DNA of 64,000 nucleotides, from positions 3,410,001-3,474,000 of the forward strand of contig NC_020520.1 in NCBI RefSeq assembly GCF_000348785.1, given 5' to 3'. Source of the stretch: Ilumatobacter coccineus YM16-304 (GTDB taxonomy: Bacteria; Actinomycetota; Acidimicrobiia; Acidimicrobiales; Ilumatobacteraceae). Both the position numbers and the translations under genes were made by a program. This document shows positions 36,087-45,239 of this stretch, one piece after another; the stretch's first letter is position 1; each line of letters begins with the position of its first letter. The notes below the pieces were generated by a model. The model did no database searches, had not been told where the DNA came from, and saw only the letters and a program-made list of their open reading frames with translations.

Positions 36087-36836
36087 CTACTTCGGTGCGA
36101 TGAGCGCTGCGCCGACGATGCCGGCGTTGTTCTGCATCGCGGCCGGGACGATCTCGGTGGCGATCGAGATCTCCGGGAGCCACTTGTCGGCCCGCTTGCT
36201 GGCTCCGCCGCCGACGATGAAGAGGTTGGGCGAGAACAGCGCTTCGACGTGCTGCAGGTAGCGCTCGACCCGCGCCGCCCACTTCTTCCACGAGAGGTCG
36301 TCGCGTTCTCTCGCGCTCGCCGCGGCGCGCACCTCGGCGTCGTAGCCGTCGAGTTCGAGGTGCCCGAGTTCGGTGTTGGGAACCAGCATGCCGTCGACGA
36401 ACAGGCCTGACCCGATACCGGTGCCGAACGTCAGCACCATCACGACACCGGCGCGCTCCCGACCGGCGCCGAAGCGCATCTCGGCGAGGCCGGCGGCGTC
36501 GGCGTCGTTGATCATGTGGACGTCGGCGGCGAGCGCGTCGGTGAAGACCTGATCGGCGTCGACGTCGAGCCACGACTCGTCGATGTTGGCGGCGGAGCCG
36601 ACGACGCCGTTGCGAACGACGGCGGGGAACGCACAGCCGACGCTCCCGGTCCATCCATGGTGGGCGGCGAGCCGCACGACGACGTCGGCCATCGCGTCGG
36701 GGGTCGCCGGTTTCGGTGTGTCGATCCGGAATCGATCGGTGAGCAGTTCACCGGTCGTGATGTCGACGACGGCGGCTTTCATGCCCGATCCGCCGATGTC
36801 GATACCGAATGCCGCCGCTGCCCCGTGCTCAGTCAC
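36087..36836 (-). CDS. ppgK: polyphosphate glucokinase
   Basis: A 249-residue ROK-fold kinase that phosphorylates glucose with polyphosphate (or ATP), typical of actinomycetes. Motifs are [12 protein letters not shown] (phosphate), [12 protein letters not shown] (sugar), [12 protein letters not shown] and ELGHLELDG. The PpgK-specific ending has [21 protein letters not shown]-like sequence and [18 protein letters not shown] 36836 is preferred, while a TTG 9 nt upstream is possible. It follows the beta-helix protein by 24 bp on the same strand. It feeds glucose-6-phosphate to the lactonase-isomerase fusion elsewhere in the window. Confidence 0.92.
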   Translation of the reverse strand: MTEHGAAAAFGIDIGGSGMKAAVVDITTGELLTDRFRIDTPKPATPDAMADVVVRLAAHHGWTGSVGCAFPAVVRNGVVGSAANIDESWLDVDADQVFTDALAADVHMINDADAAGLAEMRFGAGRERAGVVMVLTFGTGIGSGLFVDGMLVPNTELGHLELDGYDAEVRAAASARERDDLSWKKWAARVERYLQHVEALFSPNLFIVGGGASKRADKWLPEISIATEIVPAAMQNNAGIVGAALIAPK

Positions 36837-36860
36837 GGGCGACAACGTAGCGCCGACGGC

Positions 36861-38969
36861 TCAGCACGCCGCGCTGATCGAGCATCGCTCGGGCTTCGTC
36901 GGTCGATGCCGCACCGATGCGAGACCGTCGAGCGTCGACGGTGGCGCCGCCGGGACACTCGTCGTCGGGGCCGGACTCGTGACCACCGGTGCCGTCGTCG
37001 TGGTCGTGCTGGTCGGCGCCACGGTGGTCGTCGTCGTGCTGGTGGTCGTCGTGGTGGTGGTGGTCGGCGGAACGGTGCTCGTCGTGGTGGTGGTCGGCGG
37101 CACGCTCGTGGTCGTGGTGCTCGTCGTGGTGGTGGTCGTCGTGGTGGTGGTCGTCGTCGTGCTCGGTGGTCCGATGGCTCCGGGCGTGACCGATCGCCGC
37201 AGTGAGAACTCCGAGGTGCTGCCGTTCGGGTCGGTGACGAGCGCGCTGACGTACTCGCCGTCGGTCACCACGTACGGGTCGCCGACGTCGTCGCGGAACA
37301 CGAACGTGGCCGTGCCACCGGTGGCCGTCGACGTGCCGAGCGAGCGCCGCCCGAGGCCGTACGCGGTTGCCGCCGTCGCCGTCTCGAAGAGTTCGACGGT
37401 GCATCCGGCGCAGGCGGTGACCGACACCCCGTCGGTCGTGGCCGAGGTGATCACGCCGTAGCTCACACCGTGCTGTACGAGCAGCGCGTTGGGGAAGTTC
37501 GTCGGCGTCCCGTCGGGAGACAGGTCGACCCCGAGGCCGGGACCGACGAACTCGATCGAGTTCCCGCGCAGCGTGTTGCCGAACACGGGGTAGATCCCGT
37601 CGCCCGGATTCTGGCTGTTCGGCCGTACGCCGATTCCCGTGTCGACCCGAGCGATGCGGTTGTCTTCGACGAGGTTGTCGATCGAACCGACTTCGATCAG
37701 CACGCCCCACTCCGTGTGTGCCGTCGACCCGGTCGTGCCGTCGGCGAGGACGCCGATGTGGTTGTCGCGCACGACGTTCGAGTGCGAGCCGCGCCAGATC
37801 TTGACGCCGACCTCGCTGCCGACGATGACGTTGTCGACCACCTCGTTGTCGTTGCTGTCGGGAGGGCAGAACGTGGCGCACAGGCCGCGACCTTCGAGGC
37901 CGACCCCGTACTCGCCGTTGCCGTGTTCCGAGGTGGCGATCGTGCCGGTCGGATCGGTGCCGATCAGATTGCCGGCGACGACGTTCAGTTCGGTGTCACC
38001 AGCGCCACCGTGTGCCTCGTGACCGAGCGCATCGTGCGAGATCTCGACACCCGAACCGCCGTTGCCCGAGATGACGTTGTTGCGGATGATGTTGCTGCTC
38101 GCGCCGTAGTTCAAGTCGATGCCGTGCGTGTGGTTCTTCAGCGCCGCGGTGCCCGACGGGTTCAGCCCGACGATGTTGTTCTCGATGATGTTGTCGTCGG
38201 ATGCCGGGTTGAACACACCGACACCACGTCCCGACGAACCGGAGATGACGTTGCGGTTCGCGTTGCCGGGCGCCCCGATCCGGTTCGCGGCCGACCCTTG
38301 CTGAATGTGGACTCCGTCGCCCGACGTCGTCGACTGCGAGGCGACGAACGTGCCCGCCGCGTTGGTGCCGATGAAGTTGCCGACGATGAGGTTGCGGTCG
38401 GCGGTGACACTCGCCGAGCCGGCCCAGAACCGAATCGAGTTGTGGAAGTCGTAGAGGGCGAGGCCGCGGATCGTGTTGTCACTCGAACGGAAATCGAGGC
38501 CGACACTCGGTTGGCGGGCGACGCCTCGTACTTCGATGCGGATGTCGGCGTTGGACGCGTACGGGTCGGTGTTCGGCGACGAGTACGGCTGCGTGTAGCC
38601 GTCGATGGTGACGCCATCACCGGTGATGTACGGCAGTGCCGATGCGAGCTGGATCGTGTGCACCTGGCTGGACGAGCCGGGGATGTCGAACTCGATGGTG
38701 TCGTGTCCGGGGTTCGCGTTCGCTTCGACCATCGCGGCTCGCAACGTGCACACGGGGGACGCGCCACCGGTGCTGCACACCCCGTTGCCCGGGTTGGAGT
38801 CGGATGCGTCGGAGGTGGAGTTCACCGTGAAGGTGGCGCCCACCGCGAGTGCGAAGGGTTCCGACACCACGACGATCGCGAGCGAGGCCATCGACATCGA
38901 CGCCAGCAGCGCCACGACGAAGCGCGCAACGGTCGGTCGAGCGCGCTGTGCCACTCTCCCTCCGCCCAT
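36861..38969 (-). CDS. CSLREA-domain right-handed beta-helix surface protein 1
   Basis: A 702-residue exported protein. A signal segment ([22 protein letters not shown] region) is followed by the CSLREA domain: [19 protein letters not shown] and [11 protein letters not shown]. The body is a parallel beta-helix with NosD-like repeats rich in Asn and Gly ([22 protein letters not shown]). A carbohydrate-binding or adhesin role is likely from the fold, not proven. After a beta-sandwich segment comes a Thr/Pro tail of about 60 residues and an ending RC-x5-C at the very C-terminus. It is paralogous to the next protein (39077-41128), with 107 bp between them. Confidence 0.85.
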   Translation of the reverse strand: MGGGRVAQRARPTVARFVVALLASMSMASLAIVVVSEPFALAVGATFTVNSTSDASDSNPGNGVCSTGGASPVCTLRAAMVEANANPGHDTIEFDIPGSSSQVHTIQLASALPYITGDGVTIDGYTQPYSSPNTDPYASNADIRIEVRGVARQPSVGLDFRSSDNTIRGLALYDFHNSIRFWAGSASVTADRNLIVGNFIGTNAAGTFVASQSTTSGDGVHIQQGSAANRIGAPGNANRNVISGSSGRGVGVFNPASDDNIIENNIVGLNPSGTAALKNHTHGIDLNYGASSNIIRNNVISGNGGSGVEISHDALGHEAHGGAGDTELNVVAGNLIGTDPTGTIATSEHGNGEYGVGLEGRGLCATFCPPDSNDNEVVDNVIVGSEVGVKIWRGSHSNVVRDNHIGVLADGTTGSTAHTEWGVLIEVGSIDNLVEDNRIARVDTGIGVRPNSQNPGDGIYPVFGNTLRGNSIEFVGPGLGVDLSPDGTPTNFPNALLVQHGVSYGVITSATTDGVSVTACAGCTVELFETATAATAYGLGRRSLGTSTATGGTATFVFRDDVGDPYVVTDGEYVSALVTDPNGSTSEFSLRRSVTPGAIGPPSTTTTTTTTTTTTTSTTTTSVPPTTTTTSTVPPTTTTTTTTSTTTTTVAPTSTTTTTAPVVTSPAPTTSVPAAPPSTLDGLASVRHRPTKPERCSISAAC

Positions 38970-39076
38970 GCGCGAAGCGTACTCAGCGACGCACAGTGTT
39001 CACGGGTCACGCTACGTGCTTGACCAACTCTTGACGGAGGCCGCTATCGGCTCGATCAGGCGATCATCGGCCCAGG

Positions 39077-41128
39077 TCAGCACGTACCGTCGAGCGTGCA
39101 GCGCACCGCCCGTACGTCGGCCGAGGCAGGTCCACGAATCATGAACATCGACGCCGACACGAGGGTGGTGGTGGTCGTGGTCGGGGCCATGGTGGTCGGC
39201 GGCAGCGACACCATCGACGTCGACGAGCCCGGCGAGATGGTCGTGGTCGGGCTGGCCGGTGGGGCGATCAGCCCGGCGGTCACGGTGTGGCGCAGCGAGT
39301 GTTCGGAGGTGTTGCCGGCGGCATCGGTCGTGTGGATGGCGACCTGCGATCCGGCGAGGACCACGTACGCGTCGACGGGGTCGGACCGGAACGTGACGGT
39401 CACGTCGCCGGCAGCATCGGCGGTTCCGTCGGCGACCCACCGCTCGCCTCGACCGTATGCCTCGAAACAGCCGGTGCACGCCGGCGTCGGCGTGACGAAC
39501 ACCTCGACCGTGCACCCGGCACACGTCGTGGCCGTGAGTGCGTCGGTCGTCACCTCGGTGACCACCGGGATCGCGATGCCGCCCTGCACGTCGGCAGTGG
39601 GCGGATCGTCGGGACCCGAGCTGAAACCGCCGGCGCTGAGGTCGATGCCGAGGCCCGGTCCGATGTCGCGGATCGAGTTGCGGCTGAGTGTGTTGCCGTA
39701 CGTGGGGAAGCTCGCGTCCTCGGGGCACACGACGTCGCTCGCGAGACACTCGCTCGGGAAGTCGTTGTCGGGTTTGATCATGACGCCGCGCGGCACGCCG
39801 GCGATCGTGTTGCGTTCGACCCGATTGTCGAACGCTCCGGCCTGGATCAGCACGCCCCACGTGGTGGCGGCCGACGACTCGGCAGGCGACCCGTCGGCGA
39901 GGACACCGATGATGTTGTCGACGACGAGGTTGTCGTTCGCACCCTTCCAGAACATGACGTCGGCGTTCGAGCCGACGACGACATTGCCGGCAGCGAGGTT
40001 GCCCGAGATGTCGACCGGGCACGAATCGGCACAGCGCGGCTTGCCTTCGAAGTTGATCCCGAACTCGCGGTTGCCGGCATAGATCGGTGCCGCCGAACCG
40101 TCGGGCACGGTGCCGATCAGGTTGTTGACGACCTGGTTGCCGGTCGTGACCCCGGTGCCCACGTTGTGCGAGATCTCGATGCCGGAGAGTTCGCTGCCGG
40201 CGACCACGTTGCCTTCGCCGGGGTTCCAGCCGCCGACCACGTTGTAGCTGGCGTTGAAGTTGATGTCGATGCCGTGACCCCAGTTGGTCAGGCGAGCCGA
40301 TCCGTCGGGGGTGAGCCCGAAGAGGTTGTTCTGCACGAGGTTGAACTGCGTACCCGAGTCGAACATGGCGACGCCCTTGTCGGCGTTGCCGGCGAACAGG
40401 TTGCGGTTGGCAGCGCCGGGCATCCCGATGCGGTTCGCCGAGGCGCCGCGCTCGATGTGCACGGCGTTGGCGTTGGTCTGGCGGGCGACCTGACCGAACG
40501 TCGCCGACGCGTCGGTGCCGAGGAAGTTGCCGACGACCCGGTTGTCGTGCGCCGCCGAACCGAAAATGCGGATGTGGCGGACGAAGTCGAACATCGAGAC
40601 GCCGGTGATGACGTTGTTCGCCGATCGGATGTCGAACCCGTCGATCGCATCGGGCCCTCGGCCGCGTATCTCGATCATGAGCACGGCGTCGGTGCCCGTG
40701 GCAAGCGTGTTGGGCGATGCGCCCGGCTGGCTGTACCCGTCGATGGTCACCCCTGCCGGGTCGTCGATGCGCGGATACATCGACGCCGGGTCGAGACGGT
40801 GCGGGCCAGGCCCGGGGATCGCGAACTCGATCGTGTCGTGCCCGGGCCGGGCGTCGGCCTCGTCGAGCGCCGCACGCAAGGTGCACACCGGCGTCGCCCC
40901 ACCGGTTCCGGTGTCACAGATGCCATCGCCTGGCGCCGCGTCGACGTCATCGGCGGTCGAGTCGACGACGAAGACGATCCCGGCAGCTTCGATCGTCGGG
41001 TTGGTGTGGGCGGCGACTCCGACGCTCGCGAACACGAGTCCGGCGACGAGCGCAGCGCGCGCTCGTGCCGCTCCTCCCCGTCGGCCAGACGCCGAACGTC
41101 TCGGGGACGCCACCCGCTCCGCAACCAT
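39077..41128 (-). CDS. CSLREA-domain right-handed beta-helix surface protein 2
   Basis: A 683-residue paralogue of protein 1, probably from tandem duplication followed by divergence. It has a basic start and signal (ARAALVAGLVFASVGVAA), a CSLREA domain ([21 protein letters not shown]), then beta-helix coils such as NVVAGSELSGIEISHNVG and RNSIRDIGPGLGIDLS. Several Cys pairs occur within coils. The Thr-rich tail is shorter than in protein 1, and the protein also ends RC-x5-C. ATG 41128 is preferred over an upstream ATG at 41188 because the signal starts soon after it. Likely exported and wall-attached. Confidence 0.85.
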   Translation of the reverse strand: MVAERVASPRRSASGRRGGAARARAALVAGLVFASVGVAAHTNPTIEAAGIVFVVDSTADDVDAAPGDGICDTGTGGATPVCTLRAALDEADARPGHDTIEFAIPGPGPHRLDPASMYPRIDDPAGVTIDGYSQPGASPNTLATGTDAVLMIEIRGRGPDAIDGFDIRSANNVITGVSMFDFVRHIRIFGSAAHDNRVVGNFLGTDASATFGQVARQTNANAVHIERGASANRIGMPGAANRNLFAGNADKGVAMFDSGTQFNLVQNNLFGLTPDGSARLTNWGHGIDINFNASYNVVGGWNPGEGNVVAGSELSGIEISHNVGTGVTTGNQVVNNLIGTVPDGSAAPIYAGNREFGINFEGKPRCADSCPVDISGNLAAGNVVVGSNADVMFWKGANDNLVVDNIIGVLADGSPAESSAATTWGVLIQAGAFDNRVERNTIAGVPRGVMIKPDNDFPSECLASDVVCPEDASFPTYGNTLSRNSIRDIGPGLGIDLSAGGFSSGPDDPPTADVQGGIAIPVVTEVTTDALTATTCAGCTVEVFVTPTPACTGCFEAYGRGERWVADGTADAAGDVTVTFRSDPVDAYVVLAGSQVAIHTTDAAGNTSEHSLRHTVTAGLIAPPASPTTTISPGSSTSMVSLPPTTMAPTTTTTTLVSASMFMIRGPASADVRAVRCTLDGTC

Positions 41129-41251
41129 CACGCGCGAGGGTAACGAACCCGTCTCCCGTCGCCGCCGTTGTGACCACCGTCTGCCCATTCGGCCGTCACG
41201 CGACTCGGCTCGGCGCTCGACTGCTGCGCCGACGTTGTGACGACGTGCTGG

Positions 41252-42484
41252 TCAGACCGCCAACTTACGCGCCTCCGACCAACTCAAGCCGCGCTCGACG
41301 TTCGGCTCTCGAGGCAGGCCGAGCACGTGCTCGGCGACGATGTTGCGTTGCACGGCGAACGTGCCGCCACCGAGGGTCAGCGCCGGCGAGAACAGGAAGC
41401 CGTAGTGCCAGATCGGATCGACGTCGGGGAACGGAGAATCGCTCGCCGAGAAGTTGTTCTCGGTCGGCGCACCCTGCATCGACGACGGCACCACACCGGC
41501 GGGACCCGAACCGGTGAGCATGCCGGTGGCTCCGGCGACCGCTTTCGCCAAGGCGAGCACACGTTGGCCGTGATCGTCGGCCATGATCTTCTGGATCGAG
41601 GCTTCGGGCCCCGGGGTCTTGCCCTGGAGCGTGGCGCTGAGGCTGCGGAACCTGTTGAGCCGCAGCAACTCGGCCTCGATGTACACCGAGGCCGCTTCGT
41701 CGCGGAGCACCGGGTCGTCGATGCCGCCGCCGTCTCGGATGAGACCGAGCAGATGCTCGGCCGAGGGGCCCACGCCCCACATCGATCCGGCCGACGACAA
41801 CGACACGCGCTCGTTCGAGAGCGTCACCTTCGCGAGTCGCCAACCGTCTCCCTCGTCACCGACCAGGTTCTCGGCAGGGATGCGGACGTTGTCGAAGAAC
41901 ACCTGGTTGAACGAGTGCGCCGTCGTCATGTCGACGATCGGGCTCATCGCGAGCCCCTCGGCATCCATCGGCATGATGAAGTACGAGATGCCCTTGTGCT
42001 TCGGCTGATCGGGATCGGTGCGCGCGATCAAGATGCCGAACTGCGAGTGGTGAGCGCCGCTCGACCAGATCTTCGACCCGTTGATCACGTACTCGTCGCC
42101 GTCACGAACCGCCCGTGTGGCCAGGTTTGCCAGGTCGGAGCCGGCATCGGGTTCGGAGAACAGTTGGCACCAGATCTCTTCACCGCTGAAGATCTTCGGG
42201 AGGTAGCGAGCGTGCTGCTCGGGCGTACCGGCGAGCAGGATCGTCGGGGCGGCCCACCCGATGCCGATGGCGTTGCTCGGCCGCGAGATTCCGGCCTTCG
42301 AGAGTTCGTCGTCGATGACGAGTTGCTCGATCGGCCCGGCAGCGAGCCCCCACGGTTCGGGCCAGTGCGGCACGACGTAGCCGGCGTCGGCGATCGTGCG
42401 ACCCGTCGGGTTCGGGTTCGCTGCGATCCACTCGCGGACGGCGAGTCGGGCGGGATGATCGTCGGGTGGCAGGTCGAAATCCAT
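41252..42484 (-). CDS. acyl-CoA dehydrogenase family protein
   Basis: A 410-residue FAD-dependent acyl-CoA dehydrogenase. The family signature is seen in WCQLFSEPDAGSDLANL, the FAD-contact segment is YVINGSKIWSSGAH, and the ending is VQRNIVAEHVLGLPRE. Where medium-chain enzymes have the catalytic Glu in a YEGT segment, this protein reads LGGGT, so the base must be elsewhere or the protein works as part of a hetero-oligomer, as in some actinomycete steroid enzymes. ATG 42484 begins the fold. It is on the same strand as the formate dehydrogenase operon but separated by a strong palindrome. Confidence 0.88.
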   Translation of the reverse strand: MDFDLPPDDHPARLAVREWIAANPNPTGRTIADAGYVVPHWPEPWGLAAGPIEQLVIDDELSKAGISRPSNAIGIGWAAPTILLAGTPEQHARYLPKIFSGEEIWCQLFSEPDAGSDLANLATRAVRDGDEYVINGSKIWSSGAHHSQFGILIARTDPDQPKHKGISYFIMPMDAEGLAMSPIVDMTTAHSFNQVFFDNVRIPAENLVGDEGDGWRLAKVTLSNERVSLSSAGSMWGVGPSAEHLLGLIRDGGGIDDPVLRDEAASVYIEAELLRLNRFRSLSATLQGKTPGPEASIQKIMADDHGQRVLALAKAVAGATGMLTGSGPAGVVPSSMQGAPTENNFSASDSPFPDVDPIWHYGFLFSPALTLGGGTFAVQRNIVAEHVLGLPREPNVERGLSWSEARKLAV

Positions 42485-42569
42485 CGCCGTCAGTCTCGCC
42501 CACTTTTTGGAGCGCCCCCGAATCGGCGACCGCTGAGCCAGCTCGATTCCGGTCGCCAGATCCGACGCC

Positions 42570-42602
42570 CGGACGGTTTGTCTCTGAGACAAAGCGTCCG
42601 GC
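42570..42602 (-). terminator. terminator of the formate dehydrogenase operon
   Basis: A 33-bp palindrome with a 16-bp stem, one mismatch and a single central base: CCGGACG, then TTTGTCTC-T-GAGACAAA, then CGTCCGG. It starts 22 bp after the stop at 42625, in the 140-bp gap before the acyl-CoA dehydrogenase. The structure is too compact for a normal loop, so a few central bases would open. Confidence 0.65.
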
Positions 42603-42624
42603 GAGTCGGTCACCGCGTCGATCG

Positions 42625-43494
42625 TCAGGTCGCCGATACGTACTTCCAGCCGAAGCGACCCTTCACGCACAGATGTCCGTGGGTGACCGAGTGATCGGCC
42701 GGGCTGGTGACCTTGACGATCTCGTTGTCTTGGACGTGCAGTTCGAGGTTGCAACCGACCCCGCAGTACGAGCACACGGTGCGGGTCACGGTCTGTTCGT
42801 CTTCTCGCCACTCCCCCGCGCGTCGGAGATCGAACTCGGTCTTGAACTGCAGCGCGTTGGTGGGGCACACCCCGATGCAGTTGCCGCAGTAGACGCACGC
42901 CGAGTCGGGCAGCGTCACGTCGAACTCCGTCGAGATCCGGTTGTCGAACCCGCGCCCCGACATGGCGATGGCGAACGTGAACTGCGCTTCCTCGCCGCAC
43001 GCGTCGACGCACTTGTAGCAGAGCACGCACTTGTCGTAGTCACGGATGTAGAGGTCGTCGTCGATCTTGACGTCCTGGTCGAATCGAGCGTGATCGGTCG
43101 CATAGCGCGTGATGTCGGCGTCGTAGCGCTCCGACATCGCGTTGATGGCGGGCGCTTCACTGAGATCGTTGGTCGTGCCGAGGAACTCGAGCACCATCTT
43201 GCGCGAGTGCCGGACCCGTTCGGAGTCGGTCTGGATCTCCATGCCGTCTTCGGCCGGTCGCGAACACGCGGGAACGAGGGTCCGGTTCCCTTCGACCTCG
43301 ACCACGCACACCCGGCAGGCGTTGACCGGCGTGAGGTTCTCGGCGTAACAGATCGTCGGGGTGTCGACGCCGTGCGCCGTGCACGCGTCGAGGATCGTGT
43401 CACCAGCCGGCACGGTGACGCTGGCGCCGTCGATGGTGACGCTCACCGTGGTGTCGGCGAGCGCGGGGTCGAGGCTGCTCCAGTCGGTGGTCAT
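42625..43494 (-). CDS. formate dehydrogenase Fe-S subunit (N-terminal half of the alpha subunit)
   Basis: A 289-residue NuoG-like electron-transfer protein. A [2Fe-2S] ferredoxin domain has Cys49, 60, 63 and 77 (C-x10-C-x2-C-x13-C). Then come a two-cluster ferredoxin module (CVLCYKCVDAC and CVYCGNCIGVCP). The last 50 residues hold CSYCGVGC ... CVKGRFG, the [4Fe-4S] motif that sits beside the molybdopterin in FdhA proteins. In most NAD-linked formate dehydrogenases this is continuous with the catalytic chain; here it is a separate polypeptide encoded last. The start overlaps the NuoE-F gene stop by 4 nt (ATGA). Confidence 0.9.
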   Translation of the reverse strand: MTTDWSSLDPALADTTVSVTIDGASVTVPAGDTILDACTAHGVDTPTICYAENLTPVNACRVCVVEVEGNRTLVPACSRPAEDGMEIQTDSERVRHSRKMVLEFLGTTNDLSEAPAINAMSERYDADITRYATDHARFDQDVKIDDDLYIRDYDKCVLCYKCVDACGEEAQFTFAIAMSGRGFDNRISTEFDVTLPDSACVYCGNCIGVCPTNALQFKTEFDLRRAGEWREDEQTVTRTVCSYCGVGCNLELHVQDNEIVKVTSPADHSVTHGHLCVKGRFGWKYVSAT

Positions 43495-45239
43495 GGTGTT
43501 CCTCCGATGAGGCCGAGGCGGATCGCCGACTGCACCGCGCCGGCCGCGGTGTGACCGAGCCCGCAGATCGAGGCATCGGCCATGGCTCGGGCGATGTCGT
43601 CGACGAGTTCGTGTCGCTCGGGACGCAGCGCCGCACCCGAATCGCGGAGTTCGACGAGCACCTCGTGCTGTCGGACGACACCGACCCGACAGGGCACGCA
43701 TTGACCGCACGACTCACCGCGGAAGAACTCGGCGATGCGGAGCACGAGCGACATGAAGTCGACCGAGTCGTCGAACAGCGTCACCACGCCCGAACCGAGC
43801 GTGGTGCCGCGCTCGCGTGTGTCTTCGTGGGTGAGCGGCATGTCGAGTTGATCAGCGCCGACGAAGGTCCCCGCAGCACCACCCATCAAGATCGCGCGGG
43901 TGGTTCCGGTGGCACCGCCGGCGAGTTCGATCAGGTCGCCCAGCGTGGTGCCCATCGCGACTTCGTACACGCCCGGGGCGGCGACGTGGCCGGACAGACA
44001 GAACAGTCGGGTGCCCGGCGACTTCTCGGTCCCCTCGAGCCGGAACGTGTCGGGTCCGTGCTCGGCGATGTACATCGCACTGAGGAGGGTCTCGGGGTTG
44101 TTGACGGCGGTCGGTTCGCCGAACAGTCCGTGCGTCGACGGGAAGGGTGGCTTGTTGCGCGGCTCGCCACGGAACCCTTCGATCGACTCGATCAGGGCCG
44201 TCTCCTCGCCGCAGATGTACGCGCCTGCCCCGCGCCGCAGTTCGATGTCGAACGCCTGACCGCTTCCGAGCACGTCGCCACCGAGCAGCCCGGCAGACCT
44301 GGCCTCGTCGATCGCGTGGCGCAGGCGTCGGGTCGCCAACGGGTACTCGCCACGGATGTAGATCCAACCGTGCTCGGCCCCGACGGTGAGCCCGGCCAGC
44401 GTGAGCCCTTCGATGACCGAGAACGGGTCGTTCTCCATCACCACACGGTCCTTGAACGTTCCGGGCTCCGACTCGTCGGCGTTCGCGATGACGTGCTTCG
44501 AGCGGCCGTGCTCGTCGGCGACGCCGCGCCACTTGATCGCCGTGGGGAACGCCGCGCCGCCGCGACCGGTGAGTCCGGCGGCGCGGATCTCGTCGATCAT
44601 CGCGTCGGGACCGATGTCGATCGCGCGGGCGAGGGCCGCGTAGCCGCCGTGTTCGCGGTACGACGCCAACGACGTCGGGTCGACCACACCGACCCGCTTC
44701 AGCAGACGTCGGACGCTCGCGCGGTGTGGCGCGGCGGGCTGGCCGCTGGTGTCGGCCGGCACGTGATCGGGTTCGCCTCGGCCCTGCACGAACCGGGCCG
44801 GTGCTCGCTCGCACTGTCCCAGACAGGGGCCCCGGTGCACCTGCTTGCCCTCGGCCTCGAGCTGCTGTGCGAACTGCTCGGCGCCGGCGATGTGACACGC
44901 CGTGTCGATGCACACGTGATGCACCGAGTCGGTGTGGCCCGGGTCGTCGGTGCGAAACATGTCGTAGAACGTGGCGACGCCGTACCCCTCGGCGGGAGGC
45001 ACCTGCAGCACGTCACACAGGTAGTTCAGACCTCCCGGGCTGATCCAGCCGACTTCGGCTTGGAGCGCGTGCAGGCCTGGCAGCAGAAGGTGTCGCCGAG
45101 CCTTGCGACGCGCCATGCCGCCTCGTACCAGGCGTTCGGTCACCCGAACCACCGCGTGATCGTCGGCGGTGAGCACCGCATCGACCGCCCCTCGCTCTGC
45201 GTCGGTCGAATGGTCGACCGTGAGCTTGAGGTCGGCCAT
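43491..45239 (-). CDS. formate dehydrogenase NuoE-NuoF-like fusion subunit (diaphorase)
   Basis: A 582-residue NADH-binding subunit that passes electrons from formate oxidation to NAD+. Residues about 50-150 are a NuoE-like thioredoxin-fold [2Fe-2S] domain (CIDTAC and CLGQCERAP). The rest is NuoF: GLTGRGGAAFPTAIKW for NADH, GAGAYICGEETALIESIEG for FMN and ESCGQCVPCRVG for the [4Fe-4S] cluster, with the last Cys in SICGLG. Its ATG at 45239 overlaps the stop of the catalytic gene by one base, so translation is coupled. The fusion of the FdsG and FdsB equivalents is known in other NAD-linked enzymes. Confidence 0.9.
   Translation of the reverse strand: MADLKLTVDHSTDAERGAVDAVLTADDHAVVRVTERLVRGGMARRKARRHLLLPGLHALQAEVGWISPGGLNYLCDVLQVPPAEGYGVATFYDMFRTDDPGHTDSVHHVCIDTACHIAGAEQFAQQLEAEGKQVHRGPCLGQCERAPARFVQGRGEPDHVPADTSGQPAAPHRASVRRLLKRVGVVDPTSLASYREHGGYAALARAIDIGPDAMIDEIRAAGLTGRGGAAFPTAIKWRGVADEHGRSKHVIANADESEPGTFKDRVVMENDPFSVIEGLTLAGLTVGAEHGWIYIRGEYPLATRRLRHAIDEARSAGLLGGDVLGSGQAFDIELRRGAGAYICGEETALIESIEGFRGEPRNKPPFPSTHGLFGEPTAVNNPETLLSAMYIAEHGPDTFRLEGTEKSPGTRLFCLSGHVAAPGVYEVAMGTTLGDLIELAGGATGTTRAILMGGAAGTFVGADQLDMPLTHEDTRERGTTLGSGVVTLFDDSVDFMSLVLRIAEFFRGESCGQCVPCRVGVVRQHEVLVELRDSGAALRPERHELVDDIARAMADASICGLGHTAAGAVQSAIRLGLIGGTP

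Noticed and set aside
37000-37190. The GTGGTGGTC-rich stretch as a simple-sequence non-coding repeat.
   Set aside because: It encodes the Thr/Pro tail of beta-helix protein 1 in an uninterrupted frame.
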